Part shown: positions 37,614 to 47,692 of the stretch, piece by piece
Layout of the letters: each line of letters starts with the position of its first letter
Numbering within the stretch: the stretch's first letter is position 1
Notes under the pieces: model-generated
Told to the model about the DNA's origin: nothing
The model's input: only the letters and a program-made list of their open reading frames with translations
Databases searched by the model: none
Program-made: the position numbers and the translations under genes
Source of the DNA: Trichomonas tenax
Lineage: Eukaryota > Parabasalia > Trichomonadida > Trichomonadidae
DNA length: 64,000 nucleotides
Direction: 5' to 3'
Assembly (NCBI GenBank): GCA_023091735.1
Contig: JALKBU010000152.1
Span: 1 to 64,000, forward strand

Positions 37614-39266
37614 ATGGCCGAATTTCTTGATTTGCGGGCTAAATATGAAGAATATCTTCAATTAGATGAGAGAATAATGAAAATGAATCCAGTCTGTGAA
37701 CCATCTATCAATGAAGAAGTCATTTCATTTATTGAAAAATCGAATTGTGATATTCGGCCAATTTATCATATTATTTCCACAGCAAGTGATTATAATCATC
37801 GATCAATCCGCGTTTACTGGAATTTGTTTAAGTCTATTTTCGAGCACTTCAAAATTAAACCCGATATTTATTCACTTAATTCAAGAATTCGTTTCCTATA
37901 TTGCAAAGAATACAACATTGATTACAGTGTATATCCAAGCGTATTTTGTCCTGACTACAAAACTGCCGACGAAGTTTTAAATATTTACGAAGAAAATTCT
38001 GTTATGCATGCAATTTTGTATGATGATGTTCATTCTTTCATTCAATTCTTCAATAACTCAAAAGAACTCTCATTCAATGAGATGATTTATTCTCTTTTTC
38101 TTATTGATTGGTGCTGTTTCTATGGATCTGTTAAATGTTTTCGATTCCTTAGAAGTAACGGCGTTGACATCACCCGTGAAGATCTTATCTTCAGCACCAA
38201 TGGCAGGAATCTTGATATCATCAATGAGTGTCTCAGAGTATTTATGCCTGATATGAGTATGATGAGAGAGTGCATTAAAATGCATGATTTTAATAATGCA
38301 ATTGCATTGATGAATAAATATGGGATTGAAATTCCTTTCGAAATGATAATTGGTGAATTAAATTTGGAATTGTTTTTATATCAAATCTCGACAATGGAAT
38401 CAGAACAATTGACAAGTTTAATGGTTAATAGTGCTGTCTTCGGAATTCCTCGATTAATTGATGATCTTATCAAACTTGGTGCAAATACTGATATGAAAGA
38501 TGAAAGTCGAACAGCTTTAAATATTGCGGCTGAAAACAACAACATTAATGTTATTTCACATTTATTGAAGTTAGGTGCTAATATAAAGGCAGTTAATATA
38601 AATGGAGAAACTCCTCTAATAGAAACAACCAAACATGGCAGTATTGAAGCAGCAAAGATACTGATTGAATCAGGAGCAGACATTAATGAGTGCGACAGCA
38701 ATGGAAAATCTGTAATATTCCATGCCGCATGCCTGAGCAGCCTTGAAATTGTGCAAATGTTAATTGGCTATGGATATAATATAGAAACAGTTGGAGAAAA
38801 TGGCAAAACATTGTTATCTTTGTCATTATATTTGAACAATACTGAGCTTTCTATTTATTTAATTAACATTGGTGCGAATATCGAATTCCGTGACAAAGAT
38901 GGGTATACGCCATTATTATATGCAGCAATATCTGGAAATGCCGAGGTTACAAAGCTATTGATTCAACACGGTGCAAATATTGAAGTCAAAAACCAAATTG
39001 GTGAAACACCATTAATATGTGCTTCTCAAAGAAATTACTTCGATGTTGCTTCGATTTTGATCGAAAATCATGCAGATATTGAAGCAACAGATAACCGAGG
39101 ACGAACACCATTAATTTGCGCTGTTGAATTACAGAACAAAGAAGTCGCATCATTATTACTCAAACACGGTGCCAATATCAATACTAAAGATATATCATAT
39201 CAATCAGCTCTCGATCTAGTTCGCAGTGAATCAATGAAAGATTTGCTTCTTTCCACAAATCATTAA
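37614..39266 (+). CDS. Ankyrin repeat protein with DUF3447-type N-terminus
   Basis: A 550-residue protein. Residues 1-210 form the helical N-terminal region found in the huge trichomonad ankyrin family (YEEYLQLDERIMKMNPVCEP, then YDDVHSFIQFFNNS and IDWCCFYGSVKCFRFLRSNG). Residues about 270-545 hold about nine ankyrin repeats with the consensus G-x-TPL-x-x-A and LL-x-x-GANI (for example GETPLICASQRNYFDVASIL). It is a protein-binding scaffold with no catalytic domain. Paralogues exist in hundreds in trichomonads. It is intact, with promoter motifs just upstream. Confidence 0.9.
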   Translation: MAEFLDLRAKYEEYLQLDERIMKMNPVCEPSINEEVISFIEKSNCDIRPIYHIISTASDYNHRSIRVYWNLFKSIFEHFKIKPDIYSLNSRIRFLYCKEYNIDYSVYPSVFCPDYKTADEVLNIYEENSVMHAILYDDVHSFIQFFNNSKELSFNEMIYSLFLIDWCCFYGSVKCFRFLRSNGVDITREDLIFSTNGRNLDIINECLRVFMPDMSMMRECIKMHDFNNAIALMNKYGIEIPFEMIIGELNLELFLYQISTMESEQLTSLMVNSAVFGIPRLIDDLIKLGANTDMKDESRTALNIAAENNNINVISHLLKLGANIKAVNINGETPLIETTKHGSIEAAKILIESGADINECDSNGKSVIFHAACLSSLEIVQMLIGYGYNIETVGENGKTLLSLSLYLNNTELSIYLINIGANIEFRDKDGYTPLLYAAISGNAEVTKLLIQHGANIEVKNQIGETPLICASQRNYFDVASILIENHADIEATDNRGRTPLICAVELQNKEVASLLLKHGANINTKDISYQSALDLVRSESMKDLLLSTNH

Positions 39267-39391
39267 TTATCACTCTGAAATATTATAACAACAACATCAG
39301 TTTTCACTCTGAAATATCACATCAACAACATTAGTATAATGATAATAATATTATTATGTTAGAAAATAAAACAAACAAATATATAGATATA

Positions 39392-40294
39392 TTATAACTC
39401 GCGAATTGGTTGTGGCACTGGTAAAGATTCATCTTCTTTTTCTTCATCATTGTCAAGTGGTGCTTCTTCATTGTTCGTTTCTTTGCTCTTTCCGCAATTC
39501 TTGCACATGAAGAAAACAATGATGATAATCAGTACACAATGTTGCAGTGCACTCATCAAAGTTGGCAACCATGTAGACCAGTTTTCTCCTGTTCCAAATA
39601 TCAAGAAAGCAGCAGAAGTGAGTCCACCTGGTGCCTGAATGCAGAGCAATATTAAACTCAGTGAACCAGGTCCTTGAACTTTGCATGTTGTAATCATCTG
39701 CGGGATATATTGTATAACAGTAATTACGCCACTCATTGTTCCAAGAACCGATACATAATAGAAAACAGCATTGGAACCAAATCCGAGTGGACCTGCGATA
39801 CAATAGAAAATCAAAATCGATAATATCGACAAGAAATGCAATAACACCATGAAAAATACATTGATGTTGCGGTGCTTCTTGACGGCACTTTCATCGCGTG
39901 TTTTTCTAAGCTCTCTATCGAAAAATATTAAATTTAAAAATGTATTTCCCAAATAAATATACCAGAGTGCAAAAATATTAAGAAACGATACCAATCAAGG
40001 GAACCATACACCGAATCTAGCGGTTTGAAGGCCTACGAAGTCTGCTGCATGTAAAAAGATATAATTCAGTGTTTGGACCCATTGGCTGAAGTTTATCATA
40101 AACATCGCTATTGAGTTGATGCCATATTTCGATCTCAGCTTGACATAGTTATATAATTGTGGAATAACTGATATAACAGTGCCAACAAATACACACAAGC
40201 CTACTGCCAGCCACAGAACATTGACCTTCTTGTAGCTTTTCGAATAATCAATGAAACCGGCCCAAGAATAGTCATAACATCTAAAAATATCCAT
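39392..40294 (-). pseudogene. PQ-loop membrane protein gene with one in-frame TGA
   Basis: One continuous frame of 300 codons from ATG 40294 carries a single TGA (39997-39995) at codon 100. Both halves belong to one seven-helix PQ-loop protein: the first PQ motif in SVIPQLYNYVKLRSKYG and the second in IQYIPQMITTCKVQGPG, with helices before, between and after, and an acidic tail (EEAPLDNDEEKEDES). PQ-loop proteins export amino acids (cystinosin type) or act in dolichol-sugar use. The context GVWFP-stop-LVSFLN makes Trp (TGG to TGA) the simplest ancestor. The second half has no good ATG start. Either a recent null allele or rescued by readthrough/editing. TGA serves as the normal stop elsewhere in this window. 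Confidence 0.75.
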
Positions 40295-40961
40295 TTTATT
40301 ATAAAAATGTAAAAATAATCACTTTTATAAATCTTTTGAAAATGACACACTTGAAACATCACTCTCCGCACTGTGATGGACCATTGTGCAAAAGAAATTC
40401 GCGTAAAAATTAAATCCCTGTAACAAATTTGATGATGTGATAAAAAACCTTATAGGAACTTAAATATATGTTGAACACACCGGAGAATACTCAAATCTCG
40501 TTGATTTTGAGTTAGTTCATCATTATTTAAAATATCGAAAAAATATCAACGAGAACAATCATTGAGCATGATGTATACCTTCATGAAAACGTTTTCTCAT
40601 AATAAAATCATATTTATAATGATCCCTTTTGATTAAAAAATTTAACCCAAAACTTCAAATCAAATTATTCCTTGTTTGCATTTAGGAATAGCGGTTTCAG
40701 GCTGTGTTCAGTATACTGTGTTAGTCCTAAGCATTTTAGTCACATTAATATTGTCAAATCATTGAAACTGTGATGATTAATCAAAATCTCCGTGATCAAT
40801 AGAATTTACATGCCATGGAGTATCCAAATCGCAAAGAAGAATAAAAATTTAATGCCCGTATCGGCTTCCAAACGTACTCGATCAAGATTTTTGGACATAA
40901 TAAAACAGTTTTGGAGTATATTTACAATGAAATGAAAAAAGGGGAAAATTTTTCAATTTTT
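40295..40961. other. Intergenic region, no intact gene
   Basis: A frame around 40850-40960 (GFQTYSIKIFGHNKTVLEYI) has coding-like composition and leads to the kinase pseudogene start; it may be a relic of upstream coding sequence. Otherwise nothing is seen. Confidence 0.4.
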
Positions 40962-42042
40962 ATGAACATCCTTCGTGCCTCGAGCGTATAGGTCCATACG
41001 TTTTAGGGGAATCCATAGGCATGGGGACTTCCTGTATAGTCGTGAAAGCAACTAATTCAGAAACACAGAAAATTTATGCAATTAAAATAGTATCGAAACG
41101 ATATTTTCGCAATAACCAACAAGTAATACACTTACAGTCTGAAGTTAGAAACATGATGTCGCTCTGTCATCCAAATATTATGACTCTATACGATTTATTA
41201 GAGGATTCGGTAAATTATTACGTGATCCAGGAATACTGTAGAAGCGGTGACCTCAGTTCTTATATATCTAAGAACCAGCCACTGTCTTTATCTCAAGCTT
41301 TGCACATTTTTAGCCAAATTTTATCTGCTGTTTCTTTTCTTCACTCGAATAACATCCCACATAGAGACATTAAAGCTGAAAACATTTTGTTGGACGACCT
41401 TCTCACTCCTAAACTGGGAGATTTTGGATTTTCTCTGCATGTCCGCGCAAATGAAATAAGAAGGACTATCTGCCGAACGTTTTACTATATAGCGCCTGAA
41501 ATATTGCAGGGATCTCCTTACAACCCAGTGCTCGCAGATATTTGGAGTTGCGATGTTCTCCTTCATATCATTGTAACAGCACAGTTGCCTTGGAGTTGTG
41601 AGACCCCAAAGCTTGCGAAAGAAGAAACACTCAAAGGACAGCTTGCAATTTCACCGGAAATTCCAAAAGATGTGAAAGAAGTTATTTTAATCCCACAAAT
41701 CAAATTCCTATAGATACGATACTATCGCTACCACTTCTCAAGAGAATTCAATCCACAAAACACGTTCATAAAGGATTTTTCAGAAATAAGGCTGCATTCA
41801 TGTTAAATAAATACAGCGATTTACTATCATCTGCACCTCTTCCTCTGGATGAGAAAGACCATGACGAAGTGGCAGACATGCTCAAAGAATGTTACAGAAA
41901 AATTAAGAAAAAAGCAAATCATTTGCAATCGAATGCTATTCTTACGATTATCTGGAAAGGATCATCACGTATAAAGATGAGGAGCCGCCAGGACTCTCCT
42001 TTTATGGGACCATTATTTGTGTCTGGCTGGGAAAAGGTTTAG
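40962..42042 (+). pseudogene. Decayed CAMK-like Ser/Thr protein kinase
   Basis: The kinase domain reads RIGPYVLGESIGMGTSCIVV (glycine loop), YAIKIVSK (catalytic Lys), IPHRDIKAENILLDD (catalytic loop), KLGDFGFSL (DFG) and FYYIAPEILQG (APE). The candidate ATG 40962 is out of frame with the domain by one missing base, and no other ATG precedes the glycine loop. Conserved Gly residues are replaced (CRTF for CGTF; WSCDV for WSCGV). Near 41687-41692 a short deletion, possibly between TTAA repeats, removes the end of the domain and shifts the frame. The lost frame continues NPTNQIPIDTILSLP to 42042 with a trichomonad-type C-terminal tail. Together these make an inactive copy of a multigene kinase family. 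Confidence 0.75.
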
Positions 42043-42685
42043 TTTTTATTATTATGTTGTTTGTTGTTTTTAAATTATTTGTTTGTTTGTTGAATACGGT
42101 CTTTTTATGTGTGAATACATACTAAGAATGATATTATCAATTGATTCTCCAAAGAATTATGATTATTCACAACATTTTATCAAATTTAGTGATCAACAAG
42201 GTTCTTTTCGTGTAAAAACTTTTAATTTTGATAATACATCTATTATCATTAATAATTGATAAAATGATTTTTGATTAAAATGATATTTTCATTTGAAAAA
42301 AATAAATTTTTACAAAAAGCTTTAAAAATACTGAAAATTTGACAATTTCAAAAACTAACCTTTGTATGACATATAAGGAGAGCGATGCTAAAAAACACGA
42401 TATGAAGCATAAAATCAAGTTTTTAACAAATATATACAAAACAAATACGATTTTTTTGGCATGATTAAGATATGTAAATCGCAGTATCTAGAGAACGAAG
42501 AGAGGGACTCTGTGATAATCATGGTCAACGTTAACTTTAAATAATATTCAATAATTTGAATATGTTTTTTGAAAAACGAGCGTGATAATACTCAAAAATT
42601 CGTAGGCGTATGTTTTTGGGCAACAAAATCGACAAACACAATCTTGGTTTGTTTCCATGGATAAAATGAAAAAATTGAACATGAA
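42043..42685. other. Intergenic region, no supported gene
   Basis: A 27-codon frame at 42462-42545 (MIKICKSQYLENEERDSVII) is coding-like but isolated. The rest is AT-rich. Confidence 0.4.
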
Positions 42686-42892
42686 CTATATGATTAGACA
42701 ACACTTTGATGCATGTGTAGTATTCAAATCCGCTTTAGTTGTTGCATTTTCTTCAGTCACATTTATAATCTTGTCATTATCGTGCTCTTCTCCCTCGATA
42801 ACTAAGTGCATTTCACCGTCGCTGACGTCAGGAAGAAGCATGTATGGTGCATTGTCTTCGTCTTCGCTCTGGTTCGGTTGTTGATTCGTCAT
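42686..42892 (-). CDS. Small acidic protein with CaaX-type C-terminus
   Basis: A 68-residue protein from ATG 42892 that is Asp/Glu/Asn-rich (NQSEDEDNAPYMLLPDVSDG, EGEEHDNDKI) and ends in ASKCCLII. CLII is a CaaX box with an extra Cys before it, so prenylation plus palmitoylation at a membrane is likely. No domain is recognised. The GC content is higher than the flanks, and the MITE-like element starts 55 bases upstream, in its promoter. Confidence 0.55.
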   Translation of the reverse strand: MTNQQPNQSEDEDNAPYMLLPDVSDGEMHLVIEGEEHDNDKIINVTEENATTKADLNTTHASKCCLII

Positions 42893-42947
42893 TAAACGAA
42901 AAAAAGACGTTAAATTAGGGTATTACACTTTTACATCCCTTTATTAA

Positions 42948-43189
42948 GGGACCAATGTAACCGTTTGGGGCCACCCCCCGCTTTCTCGAATTTAAAATAG
43001 AGCAACTATCTTTAATATGTTTTATGATAATTTAGTTCCCAATGTCTTGTACGTATTATAATTCAAGCAAAAATGATTAGTCAGAAAAATATTTTTTGAG
43101 AATTTTGAACATTTAGTTTTTAAAAAATGTGACAAAAATCAATATCTCATAGAATACTGTGAGTATTTGGAAATGGTTACATTGGTCCC
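42948..43189. mobile_element. MITE-like element with 15-bp terminal inverted repeats and TTAA target duplication
   Basis: GGGACCAATGTAACC (42948-42962) is the exact reverse complement of GGTTACATTGGTCCC (43175-43189). Both ends are flanked by TTAA (42944-42947 and 43190-43193). Length is 242 bases and there is no ORF. TTAA duplication and ends starting with GGG/CCC are features of piggyBac-type elements. The internal part includes a GGCCACCCCCCGC block. Because TTAA is itself palindromic, a simple 19-bp inverted repeat cannot be ruled out, but the element-like size and position support a non-autonomous transposon. Confidence 0.55.
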
Positions 43190-43603
43190 TTAAAACTTAT
43201 TTCTTCGATTTTTGTGTAATATATTAGGATCTGAAACAATGATTAGCTACTGAGATATTGTAGACAGGATGCTTTAACATTTTCCATGAATATCAAGCCT
43301 TATTCAATGAAATTATTTTGGAGATAAATTACAAATTTCAAATTTGAGGTTGAAAAGTTGACTAACACATGATGCATTTTTGAAATTATCAACAAAACTA
43401 AGAATTAATTTTTAGAATTTTACACGTCAAATTAGAATGAATTTGTCAAAATTGTGATCAAATGAAAGACTTTGGGTAGTTAGAGTGGGAATTGGTGCTA
43501 TATTTATTAGCAAAAAGTGAAAGCATGGTGATAAACTATCTATTAATGCAAAGCTCCCGAAAAGCAAATACAAAAAGTGACGTTTTGGTTGGCCTTTGTT
43601 CTG

Positions 43604-43936
43604 ATGCCAAAGGAACTTGCTCCGGCTAAGCTTGAGACAACAATCCACATCCAGAAGGCTGTCCACGAAACACGCCGCAGATTCCGTGCTGAGAAGGCCA
43701 TCAAGGTCATCACAGCCGCTGGACAGAAGATGATGCACACAGAAGTCGTCAAGATCGACCCAGAGCTCAACTCCCGCATCTGGATCCACGGCAAGAACTG
43801 CCCACCAGCCCGCATCCGCGTTGTTTTCGAGCGCAAGGCTGATGAGGAGGATGCCGAGAAGATGATCACAATCGCTTCCTACAAGAATGTTGCTTCATTC
43901 AATAGCCTTCAGACAACAAAGGTTGTTGATCAATAA
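43604..43936 (+). CDS. RPL31: 60S ribosomal protein L31 (eL31)
   Basis: A 110-residue protein from ATG 43604; the open frame upstream begins at GTG. It matches eL31: ETTIHIQKAVHETRRRFRAE, KAIKVITAAGQKMMHTEVVK, IDPELNSRIWIHGKNCPPAR, IRVVFERKADEEDAEKMITI, and the C-terminal ASFNSLQTTKVVDQ. Family length is 110-125. It lies near the peptide exit tunnel of the large subunit. Codons are strongly biased to C/G endings as in highly expressed trichomonad genes. A CCTTT box (about 43593-43597) precedes the ATG by a few bases, and TAAA overlaps the stop codon. Confidence 0.9.
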   Translation: MPKELAPAKLETTIHIQKAVHETRRRFRAEKAIKVITAAGQKMMHTEVVKIDPELNSRIWIHGKNCPPARIRVVFERKADEEDAEKMITIASYKNVASFNSLQTTKVVDQ

Positions 43937-44276
43937 ACAATACTACCGTTAAATATATGAAATTATATTCTTATTAACACCTAAATCAAAGCATAGTTTA
44001 AATACTACACCCACAATAACCACCCACAAATACTATGAAATAGGAACACAAAATATTATTTTTTTTTTTTTTGATATCTTTTTTGCAGATTTCGTTATCC
44101 TGCATTTCGATCCATAGCTTATTTGAGTTCGTTTGACTTTTCAATTCTTTTTTGAATTTGAATTTGATTTTATTCATTTTTTTTTTTTTTGCTTAAAAAA
44201 CTCATCCAAAATGGGTCCTATTGTATAGTCATAAATTATCATAATGAAATGCAAACAATTTATTCTAATTAATATC
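43937..44276. other. 3' region between convergent genes with two poly-T tracts
   Basis: T runs of about 14-16 bases occur near 44057-44071 and 44179-44190 on the plus strand. They lie between the stops of RPL31 and the PPIL2-like gene. No RNA gene is recognised next to them. Confidence 0.5.
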
Positions 44277-45452
44277 TTAATTTGGTGTTGCTGGGAATGG
44301 ATTAGAGACAATTTCTACATTAAATATGGAACATGGGTTAACTGGCTTTCCGTTTGGATATACTTTCCCATCGATTATTTGTGAGATAAATCCATCGCCT
44401 GATTTAACAGCACCAATAATATGGAAGTGATCAATTGACACAGGGTCACGTGATATACCTATATCTGCTGTGTTCGTGATTCTGGAGAATGTTCTGTTTT
44501 TTGGTATAATATAAATTATAAATCTATGTCCACGTCTGAATTCATTTCTTTCGAACGAAATAGGTAAACTCCAGACTGATTCATCAGTCAAAGCAGAACT
44601 TTCGATCTGAAGAGATTTTCCTCTATCGACTTTGGCAACATTTGCCTTATCATAGGATCCGCGCAAACAGTGTCCGAGGAAATTTAATACTCCCATTGGC
44701 GTAACATCGCAATCTAATTCGAAAACAATTTCACCGAGTGATGTTTTCAATTTAACGATAGATTTCTGTTTTGGCGGACGTGCAGCTACCTGCGAAGCCA
44801 TTGAAAAGCTTTCGGCATTCTGTCTTGTTAAAAACCAAGTTTTATCTTCTTCTGCGATCTTTGGATGACTAAGATCGAATGTTCCGAGAAGAAGTCTCGC
44901 ATTTCTTTGCGCCTCTGATTCGTGAACTTCCTTTCTTAAGCTCACTGTTGGTGTTGATGGTAAATCTATTTTTCTTTCTGGGTCATTGATAGTAATTAGA
45001 TCTGCCTCTGTAAATAGATCGCACGTGACCATGTCTTGCCACAGATTTGGGATCTTGTTGAAAGTTAGAATAGATTGATAATTATAAACATATCCATTGA
45101 GTCTATTCATGACGATTTTGTGCTTTGGAGTAAGTTTTTCGGAAGTTACTGGGTCAATTATATTACCTTTTTCATCCTTTGTGAATTTCGCTTCGATTAA
45201 ATCCTCTAATTTAAGAGGAGTATCTTTAAAAGGATGTTTATCATTTGTTGCGAAGTATTTTTCGGCTGCATCTTTAAAATAAGCGTATCCATATTGATCA
45301 ATTAAAGGATTTTCGATTGGAATATACGACAAACAACACATTGCGAACTGCATGTCTTCCTCAACCTTCGCCGCTACCACTTTGGCAACAACGCCGCCAA
45401 GAATTTCGCGATGTGTGTAACGAACACCGTTGATTCCGCGCTTTTTTCCCAT
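44277..45452 (-). CDS. PPIL2/Cyp60-like U-box plus degenerate cyclophilin protein
   Basis: A 391-residue protein. Residues 1-150 match the N-terminal double U-box region of PPIL2: MGKKRGINGVRYTHRE, CCLSYIPIENPLIDQYGYAY, IIDPVTSEKL, NGYVYNYQSI, and WQDMVTCDLFTEADLITINDP-like spacing (here split for length). Residues about 225-391 follow a cyclophilin fold (IVKLKTSLGEIVFELDCDVT, NFLGHC, FHIIGAVKSGDGFISQI). The catalytic FHR and QGGD segments are not conserved (KVDRGKSLQIESS instead), so isomerase activity is doubtful. PPIL2 is a spliceosome-associated ubiquitin ligase in other eukaryotes. TCACTTTT read on the minus strand about 15-25 bases before ATG 45452 is a likely initiator. Confidence 0.6.
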   Translation of the reverse strand: MGKKRGINGVRYTHREILGGVVAKVVAAKVEEDMQFAMCCLSYIPIENPLIDQYGYAYFKDAAEKYFATNDKHPFKDTPLKLEDLIEAKFTKDEKGNIIDPVTSEKLTPKHKIVMNRLNGYVYNYQSILTFNKIPNLWQDMVTCDLFTEADLITINDPERKIDLPSTPTVSLRKEVHESEAQRNARLLLGTFDLSHPKIAEEDKTWFLTRQNAESFSMASQVAARPPKQKSIVKLKTSLGEIVFELDCDVTPMGVLNFLGHCLRGSYDKANVAKVDRGKSLQIESSALTDESVWSLPISFERNEFRRGHRFIIYIIPKNRTFSRITNTADIGISRDPVSIDHFHIIGAVKSGDGFISQIIDGKVYPNGKPVNPCSIFNVEIVSNPFPATPN

Positions 45453-45995
45453 TAATTATGACTTTTTGGATTTCACTTTTGTTTACAATAATCGTCGAAT
45501 CACATCAAAATTGTGTGAAAGGAAATGATTTTTTGTTTCTGTGAATTGGCTGTGCTTAAATTAACAGATTTTTAAAGACCTTGGAATCAGTCGTATGTAT
45601 ATGCTTAATTGATAGCCTTGAAAATACCTTTGAATCAGTGAATGAATTTATGATGAAGATGCAATTAAGATGAAGTTTGAAATATGGCACTTTGCTTGTT
45701 ACCTGATCAGGCACAGCGCGTGATATCTTAATCTTGATTAAGCACAGCAACAAACGATACAAATTAATATTCAAGATTTGCCACAATTAGGGCATAAATT
45801 CTATTTTAAATTTTCATGAATTGGTTATTTTGATTAGACTGTTGGTGAGGATTGGAGCACATGTTATATGTAGCAACAAAAGTTGATAATCTAAGATATA
45901 TATTCTTAATGTGTTCTACTGATTCAACAAAGTTGTATACACAGATCTTCTTATTGATGCAAAAATTGATTGTTTACATGAAATTATCAAATAAT
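45453..45995. other. Intergenic region, no gene seen
   Basis: It holds the PPIL2-like promoter and the 3' flank of xylulokinase. Frames at 45556-45786 and 45852-46250 are short or overlap xylulokinase in antisense. Confidence 0.5.
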
Positions 45996-47474
45996 TTAGA
46001 GTTTTTGGGATGCCTTGTCAAGGGCGAGGTAGTCCCTATAAACTTCTTCGTACTTCTTGACGTTCTCTGGGATTGGATGCAATCTTGCGCCGGAAACTTT
46101 GATGTGTTCATCACACAACTTGGAAAGATCTTCTCCTGTCAAACAAGCCATTGCCTGCAAAACACCACCCATTGCGCCAGCTTCTGTAGCGTCTGGAACA
46201 ACTACATCACAGTCGAAAACATCGACAATGATTTGTCTCCATATTTCTGACTTTGCGCCACCGCCAACAAGTCTGACTTCAGCCTTCTTGATACCGCATC
46301 TTTCAAGGATGTCAATTCCGTATCTGATAGACATTGTTGCGCCTTCCATTGCAGCTCTGCACATGTTCTCGCTTGTGAAGTTTGTTGAGTTGATTCCAGA
46401 GAAAATTGCCTTTCCGCGTGGTCTTGCTGGTGTTCTTTCTCCATTGAAGTATGGGAGAAGTCTGATTCCAGCACTTCCTGGCTTAGCAGACTTAACAAGC
46501 TCGTTGAACTGTGTTAAATCGACGTTCAAGAGTTTGCGGACTTGCTCTGTAGAAACAGTGACATTCATTGTGCAAATGAGTGGAAGCCATCCTCCATTAC
46601 TTGAGCAGAAGGCAGCAAGTTCTCCCTTTGGATCAACGATTGGCTTATCGGAGTATGAGAAGATTGTGCCTGATGTACCAAGTGAGCATGTGATAACGCC
46701 TGGTTTGACGTTGCCTGTGCCGATTGCAGCCATCATATTATCACCTCCACCTGTTGAAACGATAACGTCATCACTGAGGCCGAACTTCTCAGCAATTTCC
46801 TTCCTGACGACGCCTGCCTTTTCATTCCACTGAAGGATCTTTGGAAGACACTTCTCCCAGTCCCTGTTCTCATCGATTGCCTTGAGAATCTCGAAGCACC
46901 ATGTTCTCTTTCTGACATCGAAATAAGCTGTGCCAGAGGCATCACCCATCTCTGTGGTGTAGTTTCCTGTCAACCAGAAGTTGATGTAATCATGAGGAAG
47001 CAAAATCATTTTGATTTTTTCATATACTGCAGGCTCATGGTTTTTGATCCAGAGGACCTTCGATGCAGTGAATCCTGCTGCGATTGAATTTCCAATCAAT
47101 TCGACGACTTTTTCGATTCCACCCAATTTTTTTGTCAAATAATCGCATTCTGGGCTTGTTTCTGTATCACACCAAAGCTTTGCAGCTCTGAGAACCTTTC
47201 CTTCAGTATCAAGGACAACACAGCCGTGTTGTTGTCCAGAAACGCCAATTCCTTTAACTTCCTTTGGATCAACCTTAGAAAGGACACTTGCGAGCGCCTT
47301 ATCCGCAGCATCGATCCACCAAGATGGCTCCTGCTCCATCTTTCCATTGTCACCACTGATCAATTGGTGTGTTTCGTAAGCTGTTGCAAGAATCTTCTTC
47401 TCGCCGGGCGAATAGGCGATAACCTTAGTGCCTTGCGTTCCGTTGTCGATACCGATGTAAATCGCTGACTCCAT
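45996..47474 (-). CDS. xylB: Xylulokinase
   Basis: A 492-residue FGGY-family kinase from ATG 47474. The open frame continues 20 codons upstream to 47534, but an initiator lies in between. Motifs in order: YIGIDNGTQGTKVIAYS (phosphate-1 loop), GIGVSGQQHGCVVLD, LWCDTETSPECDYL, LPHDYINFWLTGNYTTEMGD, ASGTAYFDVR, STGGGDNMMAAIGTG, SLGTSGTIF, RLLPYFNGERTPARP, and EVRLVGGGAKSEIW (adenosine site), with the usual length. It phosphorylates D-xylulose to xylulose-5-phosphate, feeding the pentose phosphate pathway. The sequence is of bacterial type, so old lateral transfer is likely, as for many trichomonad sugar enzymes. Codon use fits the host. Confidence 0.9.
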   Translation of the reverse strand: MESAIYIGIDNGTQGTKVIAYSPGEKKILATAYETHQLISGDNGKMEQEPSWWIDAADKALASVLSKVDPKEVKGIGVSGQQHGCVVLDTEGKVLRAAKLWCDTETSPECDYLTKKLGGIEKVVELIGNSIAAGFTASKVLWIKNHEPAVYEKIKMILLPHDYINFWLTGNYTTEMGDASGTAYFDVRKRTWCFEILKAIDENRDWEKCLPKILQWNEKAGVVRKEIAEKFGLSDDVIVSTGGGDNMMAAIGTGNVKPGVITCSLGTSGTIFSYSDKPIVDPKGELAAFCSSNGGWLPLICTMNVTVSTEQVRKLLNVDLTQFNELVKSAKPGSAGIRLLPYFNGERTPARPRGKAIFSGINSTNFTSENMCRAAMEGATMSIRYGIDILERCGIKKAEVRLVGGGAKSEIWRQIIVDVFDCDVVVPDATEAGAMGGVLQAMACLTGEDLSKLCDEHIKVSGARLHPIPENVKKYEEVYRDYLALDKASQKL

Positions 47475-47485
47475 CGCCGAAAAAT

Positions 47486-47495
47486 TAAAAAGTGA
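47486..47495 (-). promoter_or_regulatory. Initiator TCACTTTTTA of xylulokinase
   Basis: Read on the minus strand with the +1 A at 47493, this gives a 19-base leader to ATG 47474 and excludes the upstream in-frame extension. Confidence 0.6.
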
Positions 47496-47692
47496 ATTAA
47501 AACCCCTTAAAATTTTGTGATGTTTACAATGCAAAATTTTGTGACTTCATTTATATCAATTTTTCGACAGTTTGAGATCCATTGATTTATCCTTTATATG
47601 TTTTGGGCTGTACTAAGTGGTTTTCTTTAGTGAGTTCACGATTAATCTCATTTCTTATTTTTTGCTTGATATTTGACCAAATTTAATAACTT

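Noticed and set aside
31158..40000. TGA read as tryptophan throughout (altered genetic code)
   Set aside because: TGA is the natural terminator of other intact genes here (for example 29771-29773), and TAG and TAA also interrupt the SPX-DASS frame, so reassignment does not explain the data.
43350..43380. Spliceosomal intron 3' end before RPL31 (GACTAACACATG resembles the trichomonad ACTAACACACAG)
   Set aside because: The motif is incomplete, no 5' GTATGT partner with an upstream exon was found, and the L31 frame is complete without it.
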